Assembly: GCA_052034085.1 (NCBI GenBank)
Contig: JBPOJA010000006.1
Coordinates: forward strand, 11,533 to 75,532
Length of the DNA: 64,000 bases
Direction: 5' to 3'
From: UBA1426 sp052034085
GTDB taxonomy: Bacteria; Bacillota; Clostridia; Peptostreptococcales; Anaerovoracaceae
This document shows positions 18,498-25,951 of this stretch, one piece after another. The stretch's first letter is position 1, and each line of letters starts with the position of its first letter. The position numbers and the translations under genes were made by a program. The notes under the pieces are model-generated. The model did no database searches. It was not told the DNA's origin and saw nothing but the letters and a program-made list of their open reading frames with translations.

Positions 18498-20828
18498 ATG
18501 ACAGATGAGATTATTATTGAAGAAACTATGCCAATGATACCTTTGAGAGGTTTGACCATATTTCCCTACATGGTTCTTCATTTTGATATAGGAAGAGAAA
18601 AGTCCATCAGCGCTTTGGAAAAGGCCATGGTAATGAACCAGACCGTATTTTTGTCTGCCCAGAAAAATGCAGAGACTGACCTGCCCACAAAAGATGATTT
18701 TTATCATGTGGGGACAATTGCTAAAATAAAGCAGATGCTGAAGCTGCCCGGAGATACCATAAGAGTTCTGGTGGAAGGCGTAAGCCGGGGCAGAATAGAA
18801 TCATTCAATTTCGAAGTGCCATATTTTGAGTGCAACATCACAGCAATATACGAGGAGGATTTCGAGGAGATTCCCCCGAGGGTTGTGGCTTTGATGAGAA
18901 CCGTCCTTGCCGGTTTTGAGGAGTATGTAAACTACAGCCCGAGGCTCAGTCATGAGGTCTTCCCTTCAGTGGCTTCCGTGGAACAGCCGGGGCGCTTTGC
19001 GGACCTGGTTACTTCCCACCTGGAAATCAGGACAGACGAAAAGCAGAAAGTGCTGGAGGCTTTTGATATTGAAGAACGGCTGGAGATACTCAACGATATT
19101 CTGTCCAAGGAAATCGAAATTCTTCACATTGAAAGCTCCATTACCAGCAAGGTGAGGAGCCAGATAAACAAAAATCAGAGGGAATACTATCTTAAAGAGC
19201 AGCTTCGCGTTATACAGGAAGAGCTGGGCGAAGATGAGGACTCTGAGGATGAAATTCAGAAGTGGCTGGTGCAGCTTAAAAAGCTGAAGCTCAATCCCAC
19301 GGTTCATGAAAAAGTAGAAAAGGAAATAAAACGCCTGAGGAAAATTTCCGGGTCTTCCGCCGAGGGCGGCGTTATCCGGACCTACGTGGAGTGGATTTTG
19401 GCATTGCCCTGGAACAAGGCTTCAAAGGATAACGAAGATTTGAAGCTTGCTGAAAAAATCCTGAATGAAGATCATTACGGGCTTGAAAAGATAAAAGAGA
19501 GGGTTCTCGAGTATCTGGCGGTTATTCAGCTTTCAAAGAGCATGAAGGGCCCCATCCTCTGCCTTGTAGGGCCTCCGGGGACAGGCAAGACATCCATAGC
19601 AAAAAGCATAGCCAGAGCCCTGGATAGGAATTTTGTCAGGATGTCCCTGGGCGGAGTCAGGGATGAGGCAGAAATCAGAGGCCACAGGAGAACCTATATA
19701 GGAGCCATACCGGGAAGAATCATATCAGCAATAAAAGACAGCAAGACCAACAATCCTGTTTTCCTCTTTGATGAAGTGGATAAAATCGGTGCGGATTTCA
19801 GGGGGGATCCTGCCTCAGCTTTGCTTGAGGTCCTGGACCCTGAGCAGAACAAGGAGTTTACCGATCACTATCTGGAAGTGCCTTTTGATTTATCCAAAGT
19901 CATGTTCATAACGACGGCTAACACTACCGACACCATTCCCAGGCCTCTTCTGGACAGAATGGAGGTTCTGGAGGTTACCGGATATACGGAAGAAGAAAAG
20001 GTTCACATAGCCACGGGATTTCTCATCCCCAAAAAGATAAAAGAACACGGGCTGAAAGATGAGAATATCAGTTTTTCAGAAGCTGCCATCAGGGGCATTA
20101 TAAATAATTACACCAGGGAATCCGGCGTAAGAAACCTGGAAAGGGAGATTGCCAATATTTGCCGGAAAGTGGCTAGAAAGGTGGCGGAAAAGCCCGGTAC
20201 CGTTGTGAAAATTACTTCCGGCAACCTGGATAATTACCTTGGGAAAATCCGATACCGTTATGATAAAATTGAGGGAGAAAATGAAACAGGCGTGGCCACA
20301 GGCCTGGCCTGGACCATAGTGGGCGGGGATACCCTGTCCATTGAAACAGCCGTTGTCCCCGGGAGCGGAAACCTGGTGCTTACAGGTCAGCTGGGAGAGG
20401 TGATGCAGGAATCTGCCAAGGCAGGTGTCAGCTATATCCGTTCCAAAGCTAAAGAGCTGGGAATTGCGGATGATTTTCACAAGGAAAAGGATCTTCACAT
20501 CCACGTACCGGAGGGAGCCACACCAAAAGACGGCCCGTCGGCCGGTGTAACCATATGCACCTCCGTGGTTTCAGCTTTAACAGGGACTCCTGTTAAAAAG
20601 AACCTTGCCATGACGGGAGAGATTACCCTGCGCGGCAAAGTGCTGCCGGTGGGAGGAATAAGGGAAAAGGTTCTTGCCGCTCACAGGGCCGGCATAACCA
20701 ATGTGCTTCTGCCGAAAGAAAATGAAGCGGACATTGAGGAAATTCCGGTAAAGGTTAGAAAACGCATAAAAATCAAACTGGTGGAAACCATGGACCAGGT
20801 CCTGGAGGAAGCCCTGGTGAAGGAATGA
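18498..20828 (+). CDS. lon: ATP-dependent protease Lon
   Basis: Cytoplasmic AAA+ serine protease that degrades misfolded and regulatory proteins. The 776 residues show the N-terminal LON substrate-binding domain (MIPLRGLTIFPYM onward), the Walker A GPPGTGKTS near residue 357, and the C-terminal protease domain with the Ser681 (KDGPSAG) and Lys724 (GGIREK) dyad. The RBS GGGAGGTG is strong. The stop overlaps engB by ATGA. A TATAAT at 18345-18350 inside clpX is a possible but weak lon promoter. Confidence 0.97.
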   Translation: MTDEIIIEETMPMIPLRGLTIFPYMVLHFDIGREKSISALEKAMVMNQTVFLSAQKNAETDLPTKDDFYHVGTIAKIKQMLKLPGDTIRVLVEGVSRGRIESFNFEVPYFECNITAIYEEDFEEIPPRVVALMRTVLAGFEEYVNYSPRLSHEVFPSVASVEQPGRFADLVTSHLEIRTDEKQKVLEAFDIEERLEILNDILSKEIEILHIESSITSKVRSQINKNQREYYLKEQLRVIQEELGEDEDSEDEIQKWLVQLKKLKLNPTVHEKVEKEIKRLRKISGSSAEGGVIRTYVEWILALPWNKASKDNEDLKLAEKILNEDHYGLEKIKERVLEYLAVIQLSKSMKGPILCLVGPPGTGKTSIAKSIARALDRNFVRMSLGGVRDEAEIRGHRRTYIGAIPGRIISAIKDSKTNNPVFLFDEVDKIGADFRGDPASALLEVLDPEQNKEFTDHYLEVPFDLSKVMFITTANTTDTIPRPLLDRMEVLEVTGYTEEEKVHIATGFLIPKKIKEHGLKDENISFSEAAIRGIINNYTRESGVRNLEREIANICRKVARKVAEKPGTVVKITSGNLDNYLGKIRYRYDKIEGENETGVATGLAWTIVGGDTLSIETAVVPGSGNLVLTGQLGEVMQESAKAGVSYIRSKAKELGIADDFHKEKDLHIHVPEGATPKDGPSAGVTICTSVVSALTGTPVKKNLAMTGEITLRGKVLPVGGIREKVLAAHRAGITNVLLPKENEADIEEIPVKVRKRIKIKLVETMDQVLEEALVKE

Positions 20829-21421
20829 TTATTAAGGAAGCCGAGCTGGTATCCGTTGCGGTGAAGCCTGACCAGTATCCGGAAGCCGGTATGGCTGAAA
20901 TTGCCATTGCCGGCAGGTCCAATGTCGGAAAATCATCATTCATTAACCTGCTCCTGGGAAGAAAAGCCCTGGCTAAAACCAGCGGTAGCCCGGGCAAGAC
21001 CAGAACAATTAATTTTTATCAGGTCAACGGAGAATTTCGCATTGTAGACCTGCCGGGTTATGGGTATGCTAAAGTTGCAAAGGGAATGAAGGACAGCTGG
21101 GGTGGCATGATAGAGGCCTATCTTAAAAACAGAGAGGGACTTCTAAAAGTTGTGCAGCTTGTGGATGTGCGACATGGCCCCACTGCGCTGGATTTGCAGA
21201 TGTACGACTGGCTGAGACATTACGGTCTGGATGGCTTTGTAATAGCAACAAAATCCGATAAATTATCTAAAAATGAGCTTGCAAAGAATCTGAAAATGAT
21301 TTCCAGGGAACTCGATCTCTCCGAAAAGGATATACTGATACCTGTGTCCGCCTTGAAAAGAACGGGTAGAGAAGAGGCTCTGGAGGCTTTTTCAGCAGTT
21401 TTGGAAGAAGGTGTCAACTGA
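20825..21421 (+). CDS. engB: Ribosome biogenesis GTP-binding protein YsxC/EngB
   Basis: GTPase needed for assembly of the 50S subunit. The G1 motif GRSNVGKSS, the G2/switch region (SGSPGKTRTINFY), the G3 DLPGYGYAK and the G4 TKSDK are all present in 198 residues. Its position directly after lon, with a 4-nt overlap, is conserved in Bacillota (lonA-ysxC). Confidence 0.96.
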   Translation: MIIKEAELVSVAVKPDQYPEAGMAEIAIAGRSNVGKSSFINLLLGRKALAKTSGSPGKTRTINFYQVNGEFRIVDLPGYGYAKVAKGMKDSWGGMIEAYLKNREGLLKVVQLVDVRHGPTALDLQMYDWLRHYGLDGFVIATKSDKLSKNELAKNLKMISRELDLSEKDILIPVSALKRTGREEALEAFSAVLEEGVN

Positions 21422-21747
21422 TGCAGTTTATTTTCATGCGGGTGCTTCTCAGGAGAATAAAAGCAATTCCGGCTTTTCTGAAGGACAAATCTGTTCCCTT
21501 GAGAAAGAAGCTGATTGTAATCTTCGGAATAGCATACATACTGTGGCCCATTGATCTTATACCTGCTCCAATTCTGATTTTCGGTTTTGTAGATGATCTG
21601 GTAATCTGGGGTTTTATAATTTACTATCTCAGAGACGAACTGGATAAGTATTGGTTCGGCGAAAAGAGTGTGGATCTAAAAAAAGAATTTCGTGGAAAAG
21701 ATATCATAGATGATGTAGAATTTGAGGTGCACGAAGAAGAAAAATAG
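21421..21747 (+). CDS. DUF1232 (YkvA-like) membrane protein
   Basis: A 108-residue protein of the DUF1232 family, whose function is unknown. The family core ILWPIDLIPAPILIFGFVDD appears at about residues 40-60, forming a hydrophobic helical hairpin that should insert in the membrane. The N-terminus is rich in basic residues and the C-terminus in acidic residues. The ATG overlaps the engB stop by one base, so it is co-translated with engB. Confidence 0.82.
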   Translation: MQFIFMRVLLRRIKAIPAFLKDKSVPLRKKLIVIFGIAYILWPIDLIPAPILIFGFVDDLVIWGFIIYYLRDELDKYWFGEKSVDLKKEFRGKDIIDDVEFEVHEEEK

Positions 21748-21758
21748 GCGGAGGAAAT

Positions 21759-22292
21759 ATGGGGAAAGATTATGAATTCGGCGGGGTAATGATAAGCAGA
21801 GAGGATATTTCCAAAAGAGTTGCCGAACTTGGCAGAGAAATATCGGCAGACTATGAAGGGGAATCAATTCTTGCAATCTGTGTCTTGAAAGGGGCTGTGC
21901 TTTTCTTAAGCGACCTTATCAGAGAATTGAGTGTGGAAACCGAGATCGATTTCATGGCTGTATCCAGTTATGGAGCATCCACCAAGAGCACCGGTGTAGT
22001 CCGCATACTCAAGGATCTGGATTCCAACATAGAAAACAAGAATGTGATTATTGTGGAGGATATCATAGATTCCGGACTCACCCTGAAATATCTTAAGGAT
22101 TATTTGCTTGCCAGGAATCCAAAGAGTCTCAAAATCTGCACCCTGCTTGACAAGCCCGAAAGAAGGCAGGCTGACGTTAAAGCGGATTACATAGGTTTTT
22201 CCATAGAAAACAAATTCATTGTGGGCTACGGGTTGGATTTCAATCAGAAATATCGCAACCTGCCATATATCAGTTATTTACAAGAGGGATAG
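21759..22292 (+). CDS. hpt: Hypoxanthine phosphoribosyltransferase
   Basis: Purine salvage enzyme that makes IMP or GMP from hypoxanthine or guanine and PRPP. The PRPP-binding loop VIIVEDIIDSGLTLKYL is near residues 95-112, and the flexible-loop region (AVSSYGASTKSTG) precedes it. At 177 residues it is typical. The RBS GGCGGAGGAAAT is close to the ATG. Confidence 0.95.
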   Translation: MGKDYEFGGVMISREDISKRVAELGREISADYEGESILAICVLKGAVLFLSDLIRELSVETEIDFMAVSSYGASTKSTGVVRILKDLDSNIENKNVIIVEDIIDSGLTLKYLKDYLLARNPKSLKICTLLDKPERRQADVKADYIGFSIENKFIVGYGLDFNQKYRNLPYISYLQEG

Positions 22293-22317
22293 CTTAAGGA
22301 AAACAGGGAGGTAAAAA

Positions 22318-22890
22318 ATGTCATTTTATTCACCGGTAGGATTATCAAACAGGCATCTGCACATATGCGCCAAGGATCTTGAAACACTTTTTGGAGAGGG
22401 CTATGAGCTGACACCGTTTAAGGAATTAAAGCAGCCCGGGCAATATGCCGCAGAGGAAAAAGTTGATGTTGTGGGGCCAAAAGCTACTATTAAGGGAGTA
22501 AGGATTTTGGGACCTGTCAGGCCCGAAACTCAGGTGGAGCTGGCCATGACCGACGCCAGGACCCTCGGAGTGGATGCGCCTGTGAGAGAATCCGGAAAGA
22601 TCAGCGGAACGCCGGGAGTCAAACTGGTGGGACCCAAGGGCGAGACCGTGCTGGACCAAGGTGCCATAGTTGCACTTCGCCATGTACATCTTTCGCCCGA
22701 GCAGGCAAAAGAAGCGGGAGTCACGGACAAGCAGATGATAAGCATTCGCTTTGGCGGCGAAAGGGGTCTGGTATTTGACAATGTTCTGGTCAGGACTGCT
22801 GAAGGCTTTAACAGCGAAATCCATCTGGATACAGACGAAGGCAATGCGGCCGGTCTTAAAAACGGAGATCTTGGGGAATTTATTGTATGA
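22318..22890 (+). CDS. pduL: Phosphate propanoyltransferase / phosphotransacetylase PduL
   Basis: Converts acyl-CoA and phosphate to acyl-phosphate and CoA. The two histidine motifs that bind the metal are present: SNRHLH near residue 12 and ALRHVHLS near residue 122. The protein has 190 residues and no N-terminal encapsulation extension, which fits a free cytoplasmic enzyme rather than a bacterial microcompartment form. No shell proteins or diol dehydratase lie nearby. It probably acts as the housekeeping phosphotransacetylase for substrate-level ATP formation (inference). Confidence 0.92.
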   Translation: MSFYSPVGLSNRHLHICAKDLETLFGEGYELTPFKELKQPGQYAAEEKVDVVGPKATIKGVRILGPVRPETQVELAMTDARTLGVDAPVRESGKISGTPGVKLVGPKGETVLDQGAIVALRHVHLSPEQAKEAGVTDKQMISIRFGGERGLVFDNVLVRTAEGFNSEIHLDTDEGNAAGLKNGDLGEFIV

Positions 22891-23537
22891 AGCCCTTAAA
22901 CAAGTATATGGATCATACTCTGCTTAAAGCAGATGCCACGGACGAAGATATAAAAAAGCTTTGCAGGGAAGCTCTGGATTATGGGTTTTACGCAGTTTGC
23001 GTCAACTCATGCCATGTGCCTCTGGTCAGCCGCCTGCTTGCGGGCAGCGATGTTAAAATAGCTGCTGTGGTGGATTTTCCTCTGGGAGCTGCCATCACCG
23101 ATTCCAAAGCCTGCGAAACCGAAATGGCGGTAAGCCTGGGCGCAGATGAAATCGACATGGTCATAAATATCGGAGCTCTTAAGGAAAAGCGATATGATTT
23201 TGTGCGGGATGATATAGAGGCGGTTGTTAAGGTTGCAGCCAAAAAGGGTGCCATAGTCAAGGTTATACTTGAAACCTGCCTGCTTACAGACGAAGAAATA
23301 GTAACTGCCTGCCAGCTGGCAAAAGATGCCGGTGCGGCTTTTGTAAAAACCTCCACCGGGTTTTCAACTGCCGGAGCCACTGTTCACCATGTCAGGCTCA
23401 TGAAGGATACGGTTGGCGATGCAATGCAGGTCAAGGCTTCCGGCGGAATCAGGGATAAGGCTGCGGCCCTGGCTATGATAGAGGCCGGAGCCGACCGCAT
23501 AGGAGCTTCTGCATCCGTGGAAATATGCAGGGATTAG
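22887..23537 (+). CDS. deoC: Deoxyribose-phosphate aldolase
   Basis: Class I aldolase that splits 2-deoxyribose 5-phosphate to glyceraldehyde 3-phosphate and acetaldehyde. The opening MDHTLLK, the central DEIDMVINIGALK and the Schiff-base lysine K154 in FVKTSTGF are visible; KASGGIRD follows. At 216 residues it is family length. It overlaps pduL by ATGA. Pairing an acetaldehyde-producing aldolase with hpt and pduL suggests a nucleoside salvage/catabolism group. Confidence 0.95.
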   Translation: MKPLNKYMDHTLLKADATDEDIKKLCREALDYGFYAVCVNSCHVPLVSRLLAGSDVKIAAVVDFPLGAAITDSKACETEMAVSLGADEIDMVINIGALKEKRYDFVRDDIEAVVKVAAKKGAIVKVILETCLLTDEEIVTACQLAKDAGAAFVKTSTGFSTAGATVHHVRLMKDTVGDAMQVKASGGIRDKAAALAMIEAGADRIGASASVEICRD

Positions 23538-23556
23538 GATTTTGAGGAATTTATAT

Positions 23557-23592
23557 GAGGCCCCGACAAACCTGTCAGGGCCCCATTTTTTT
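23557..23592 (+). terminator. Terminator after deoC
   Basis: GGCCCCGACA (23559-23568) pairs with TGTCAGGGCC (23573-23582) with one mismatch and a 4-nt loop, followed by CCA and a run of seven T. The T-run overlaps the stop codon of the convergent lgt gene, so the two genes share this boundary. Confidence 0.85.
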
Positions 23593-24355
23593 AATAAAAT
23601 ATTTTATCTTTACGTTTTGGGCTGACATAGCGGTATACAATAAGTGCAGCAAATATTATGAATACAATCCCGCTGACAAGCTGAGCCACCCGCATGGGCC
23701 CAAGCATGAGACTGTCAGTTCTCAGCTGTTCAACGAAGAACCGCTCAAGGGAATAAAGCATGCCGTAAAACAGGAAGGTTTGCCCCTGATATTTCCTGTG
23801 ATTGTCGATATAGGAAAGCAGGAAAAAAAGCATGAAGCACCACAGGGATTCATAAAGGAAGGTCGGGTGAACTGTCTCGCCGTTGACCAGGATAGCCCAG
23901 GGCAAATCGGTAGGCCCGCCGTGAGCTTCCATATTGAAAAAATTCCCCCATCTTCCTATGCTCTGGGCAAGTGCAATCGGTGGAGCCATCAAATCCAGCA
24001 GGTTGGCCGGCGATATATTCCAGAGATGACAGAGTATGGCCGCCGTCAGAAGACCGAAAATAAGGCCTCCGTGTATGGCCAGGCCTCCCAGCCTGAGATT
24101 AATTATTTTGAAGAAATCACCTTTGTAATACTGCCAGTTAAAAGCCACATAATATAGTCTGGAGCCGATGACACCCATGGGCAGGGAAACCAGAACCAGG
24201 TCTATGACTCTGTCGCTGTGTATTTTATGTTTCGGGGCTCTCAGATAAGCAACTATCACAGCCAGCAGTATGCCGGTTGCCAGGCATATGCCGTACCATC
24301 GAACTTCCAGCCCTAAAATTGTAAAAGCCACGGGGTTTGGTTGGAAATGAAACAT
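23591..24355 (-). CDS. lgt: Prolipoprotein diacylglyceryl transferase
   Basis: Integral membrane enzyme that attaches diacylglycerol to the lipobox cysteine of prelipoproteins. The 254 residues show about seven hydrophobic segments, the RWYG element near the N-terminus, the signature GRWGNFFNMEAHG and the HPTFLYES motif. It is the only long minus-strand gene besides the 91-residue one. Upstream in the reverse complement is AGGAAG, and a sigma-A promoter lies about 50 nt before the ATG. Confidence 0.95.
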   Translation of the reverse strand: MFHFQPNPVAFTILGLEVRWYGICLATGILLAVIVAYLRAPKHKIHSDRVIDLVLVSLPMGVIGSRLYYVAFNWQYYKGDFFKIINLRLGGLAIHGGLIFGLLTAAILCHLWNISPANLLDLMAPPIALAQSIGRWGNFFNMEAHGGPTDLPWAILVNGETVHPTFLYESLWCFMLFFLLSYIDNHRKYQGQTFLFYGMLYSLERFFVEQLRTDSLMLGPMRVAQLVSGIVFIIFAALIVYRYVSPKRKDKIFY

Positions 24356-24399
24356 AATGCTCTTCCTGTTCCTTCACTTTTTCATTACTTGGAAAATAA

Positions 24400-24428
24400 A
24401 TTATACATCAGTGACTCACGTAACGCAA
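24400..24428 (-). promoter_or_regulatory. lgt promoter
   Basis: Read on the minus strand: TTGCGT (plus-strand 24423-24428), 17 nt, then TATAAT (plus-strand 24400-24405), 45 nt before the lgt ATG. The -10 is perfect and the -35 partial. Confidence 0.6.
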
Positions 24429-24466
24429 CGGAATTGAAAGTAAATGCTGTTGACTGAAGGCCACTG

Positions 24467-24475
24467 TGCTATAAT
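24467..24475 (+). promoter_or_regulatory. Extended -10 promoter for the NYN-domain gene
   Basis: TGcTATAAT at 24467-24475 is a perfect extended -10 element. A TTGACT lies 14 nt upstream, too close for standard spacing. It falls inside the longest open frame, which supports the downstream start at 24498 for the gene. Confidence 0.6.
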
Positions 24476-24497
24476 AAAAATAAAAAAGGAGCTTGAG

Positions 24498-25310
24498 ATG
24501 GCAGGAGAAAAGAGATTTGCCGTACTGATAGATGCCGATAATATTTCGGACAAATATATTAAGTTTATTCTCGATGAGGTTTCCAGTGACGGGGTGGCAA
24601 CCTATAAGAGGATTTACGGTGACTGGACCAGGCCGGCTCTGGGAAACTGGAAAAGCATATTGCTGGAATATTCCATAACACCCATACAGCAGTATGGCTA
24701 CACTTCCGGGAAAAATGCAACGGATGCGGCTATGATTATTGATGCCATGGATATTCTGTATTCTGGCAATGTAGACGGATTTTATCTGGTGACCAGCGAC
24801 AGCGATTTCACCAGACTTGCTTCACGGCTGAGGGAATCCGGCATGACTGTCGTGGGTATGGGTGAGAGGAAAACGCCAAAGGCCTTCATAGTGGCCTGCA
24901 ATAAATTCAAGTATCTTGATATTCTGGTCAAAGAGGACACGGAAGAAAAAGAAGACAAGAAGGATGGCATCAAGGAAAGGCTGATAAAATCCAAAGCTGA
25001 GGAAATACGTAAAGACAAAATTGTAATAGGCTTGCCTGAAGGCTTTGAAGACGAAGAACCCGAGCCGGAAATGACCACTTTTGAAACTATAAAAGATGCG
25101 GTCATGACTATTATCAGAGAAAATTCCGACGAGGACGACTGGGTGTTCATCGGAGACATAGGAAATATGTTGCTTAAAAGATATCCTGACTTTGACGTAC
25201 GAAATTTTGGCTTTAAAAAACTTACCCCCCTGATCAGATCTATAGAGAACGTGGAAATAAAGACAGTCAAGCATGGTAACAGCATGCTGGTATATGTAAA
25301 AGAAAAATAA
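24498..25310 (+). CDS. NYN-domain protein with C-terminal OST-HTH/LOTUS domain
   Basis: A 270-residue putative RNA-processing protein. Residues 5-145 form a NYN (PIN-like) nuclease fold with the acidic residues LIDADN, GKNATDAAMIIDAMD and TSDSDFTRL in family positions. After a charged linker (about 150-190), residues 195-270 resemble an OST-HTH/LOTUS RNA-binding domain (DDWVFIGDIGNMLLKRYP). The combination suggests recognition and cleavage of RNA, but the target is unknown. The start at 24498 has an AAGGAG site and follows the promoter; the ATG at 24444 lies upstream of that promoter. Confidence 0.85.
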   Translation: MAGEKRFAVLIDADNISDKYIKFILDEVSSDGVATYKRIYGDWTRPALGNWKSILLEYSITPIQQYGYTSGKNATDAAMIIDAMDILYSGNVDGFYLVTSDSDFTRLASRLRESGMTVVGMGERKTPKAFIVACNKFKYLDILVKEDTEEKEDKKDGIKERLIKSKAEEIRKDKIVIGLPEGFEDEEPEPEMTTFETIKDAVMTIIRENSDEDDWVFIGDIGNMLLKRYPDFDVRNFGFKKLTPLIRSIENVEIKTVKHGNSMLVYVKEK

Positions 25311-25401
25311 GTGCAGGCACAAATACTAGTGGCATTATATAATATAAATACAAAATATAGTTGATGCCGTGTAAATTGTCTGACAAATCATGAAAAAATA
25401 T
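25311..25401 (+). other. AT-rich untranslated stretch after the NYN gene
   Basis: No gene is seen. The stretch contains a perfect 5-1-5 inverted repeat (TTGTC-T-GACAA, 25376-25386) and TATAAT-like runs around 25336-25345, but no convincing -35/-10 pair that would explain a separate RNA. It is most simply the 3' untranslated region leading to the terminator. Confidence 0.4.
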
Positions 25402-25431
25402 AAAAATATGGGCGAAATCGCCCATATTTTT
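25402..25431 (+). terminator. Terminator before the mra/dcw cluster
   Basis: A perfect 14-bp palindrome (arms 25402-25415 and 25418-25431, realistic loop AAAT) with A-rich left and T-rich right flanks. The symmetry allows function in both directions. It separates the NYN gene from the mraZ promoter. Confidence 0.85.
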
Positions 25432-25442
25432 AATTGATATTG

Positions 25443-25471
25443 TTGAATTGTGGAGGAAAGTGGAGTATAGT
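25443..25471 (+). promoter_or_regulatory. Promoter of the mraZ-division cluster
   Basis: TTGAAT (25443-25448), a 17-nt spacer and TATAGT (25466-25471) make a good sigma-A promoter 32 nt upstream of the mraZ ATG. The spacer and -10 overlap the MraZ repeats, so bound MraZ would block RNA polymerase. Confidence 0.7.
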
Positions 25472-25475
25472 GGTG
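25450..25475 (+). promoter_or_regulatory. MraZ operator (three GTGG(A/T)G direct repeats)
   Basis: GTGGAG at 25450-25455, GTGGAG at 25460-25465 and GTGGTG at 25470-25475 are spaced by exactly 4 nt, i.e. one repeat per 10 bp. Known MraZ proteins bind evenly spaced short G-rich direct repeats upstream of their own operon, so this is the expected autoregulatory site. Confidence 0.82.
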
Positions 25476-25502
25476 GTACATTCAGGCAGAGGGAGAGAAG
25501 TT

Positions 25503-25931
25503 ATGTTCATCGGAGAGTACCAGCACTCCATAGATGCCAAGGGCAGAATAATTGTTCCTTCAAAATTCAGAGATGAGTTGGGAACAAAATTTATTCTGAC
25601 CAGGGGTCTTGACAACTGCCTTTTTATTTTCCCTCAGGAAGAGTGGAAGAAGTTTGAGGAAAAACTTCTGAGCCTTCCGGTAGCCAGCAAGGATGCCAGG
25701 GCCTTCGTGCGCTATTTCTTTTCCAGCGCAGTCGAAGGAGAAATCGATAAACAGGGCAGGCTGAACATTCCTCAAAATCTGAAAGAACATGCCAGGATCG
25801 AACGTGAAGTAGTGACCATAGGTGTTATGAGCAGGGTTGAAATCTGGAGCAGACAGGAATGGGAGAACTACGGCAGTGAGAATCTTGGCTACGATGAAAT
25901 CGCGGAGAAAATGGCTGACCTGGGAATCTGA
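25503..25931 (+). CDS. mraZ: Transcriptional regulator MraZ
   Basis: Ring-forming DNA-binding protein that represses the division/cell wall operon. The 142 residues from the ATG at 25503 (FIGEYQHSIDAKGRIIVPSKFR) hold two AbrB-like swapped-hairpin domains, the second at EGEIDKQGRLNIPQNLKEHA. In-frame upstream codons from 25434 are rejected because they run through the promoter and operator and lack family similarity. The RBS GGGAGAG is close by. Confidence 0.96.
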   Translation: MFIGEYQHSIDAKGRIIVPSKFRDELGTKFILTRGLDNCLFIFPQEEWKKFEEKLLSLPVASKDARAFVRYFFSSAVEGEIDKQGRLNIPQNLKEHARIEREVVTIGVMSRVEIWSRQEWENYGSENLGYDEIAEKMADLGI

Positions 25932-25951
25932 TACGGACAAGGAGAATTCCC

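Noticed and set aside
23555..24157. A 200-codon open frame on the plus strand
   Set aside because: It is antisense to lgt, a clear membrane enzyme, and its translation has no protein-like composition or ribosome site.
25311..25401. Small RNA gene between the NYN gene and the terminator
   Set aside because: TATAAT-like strings are present but none is paired with a -35 at proper spacing; a TTGTCT-17-TATAAA pair at 25376-25404 would start transcription inside the terminator stem.
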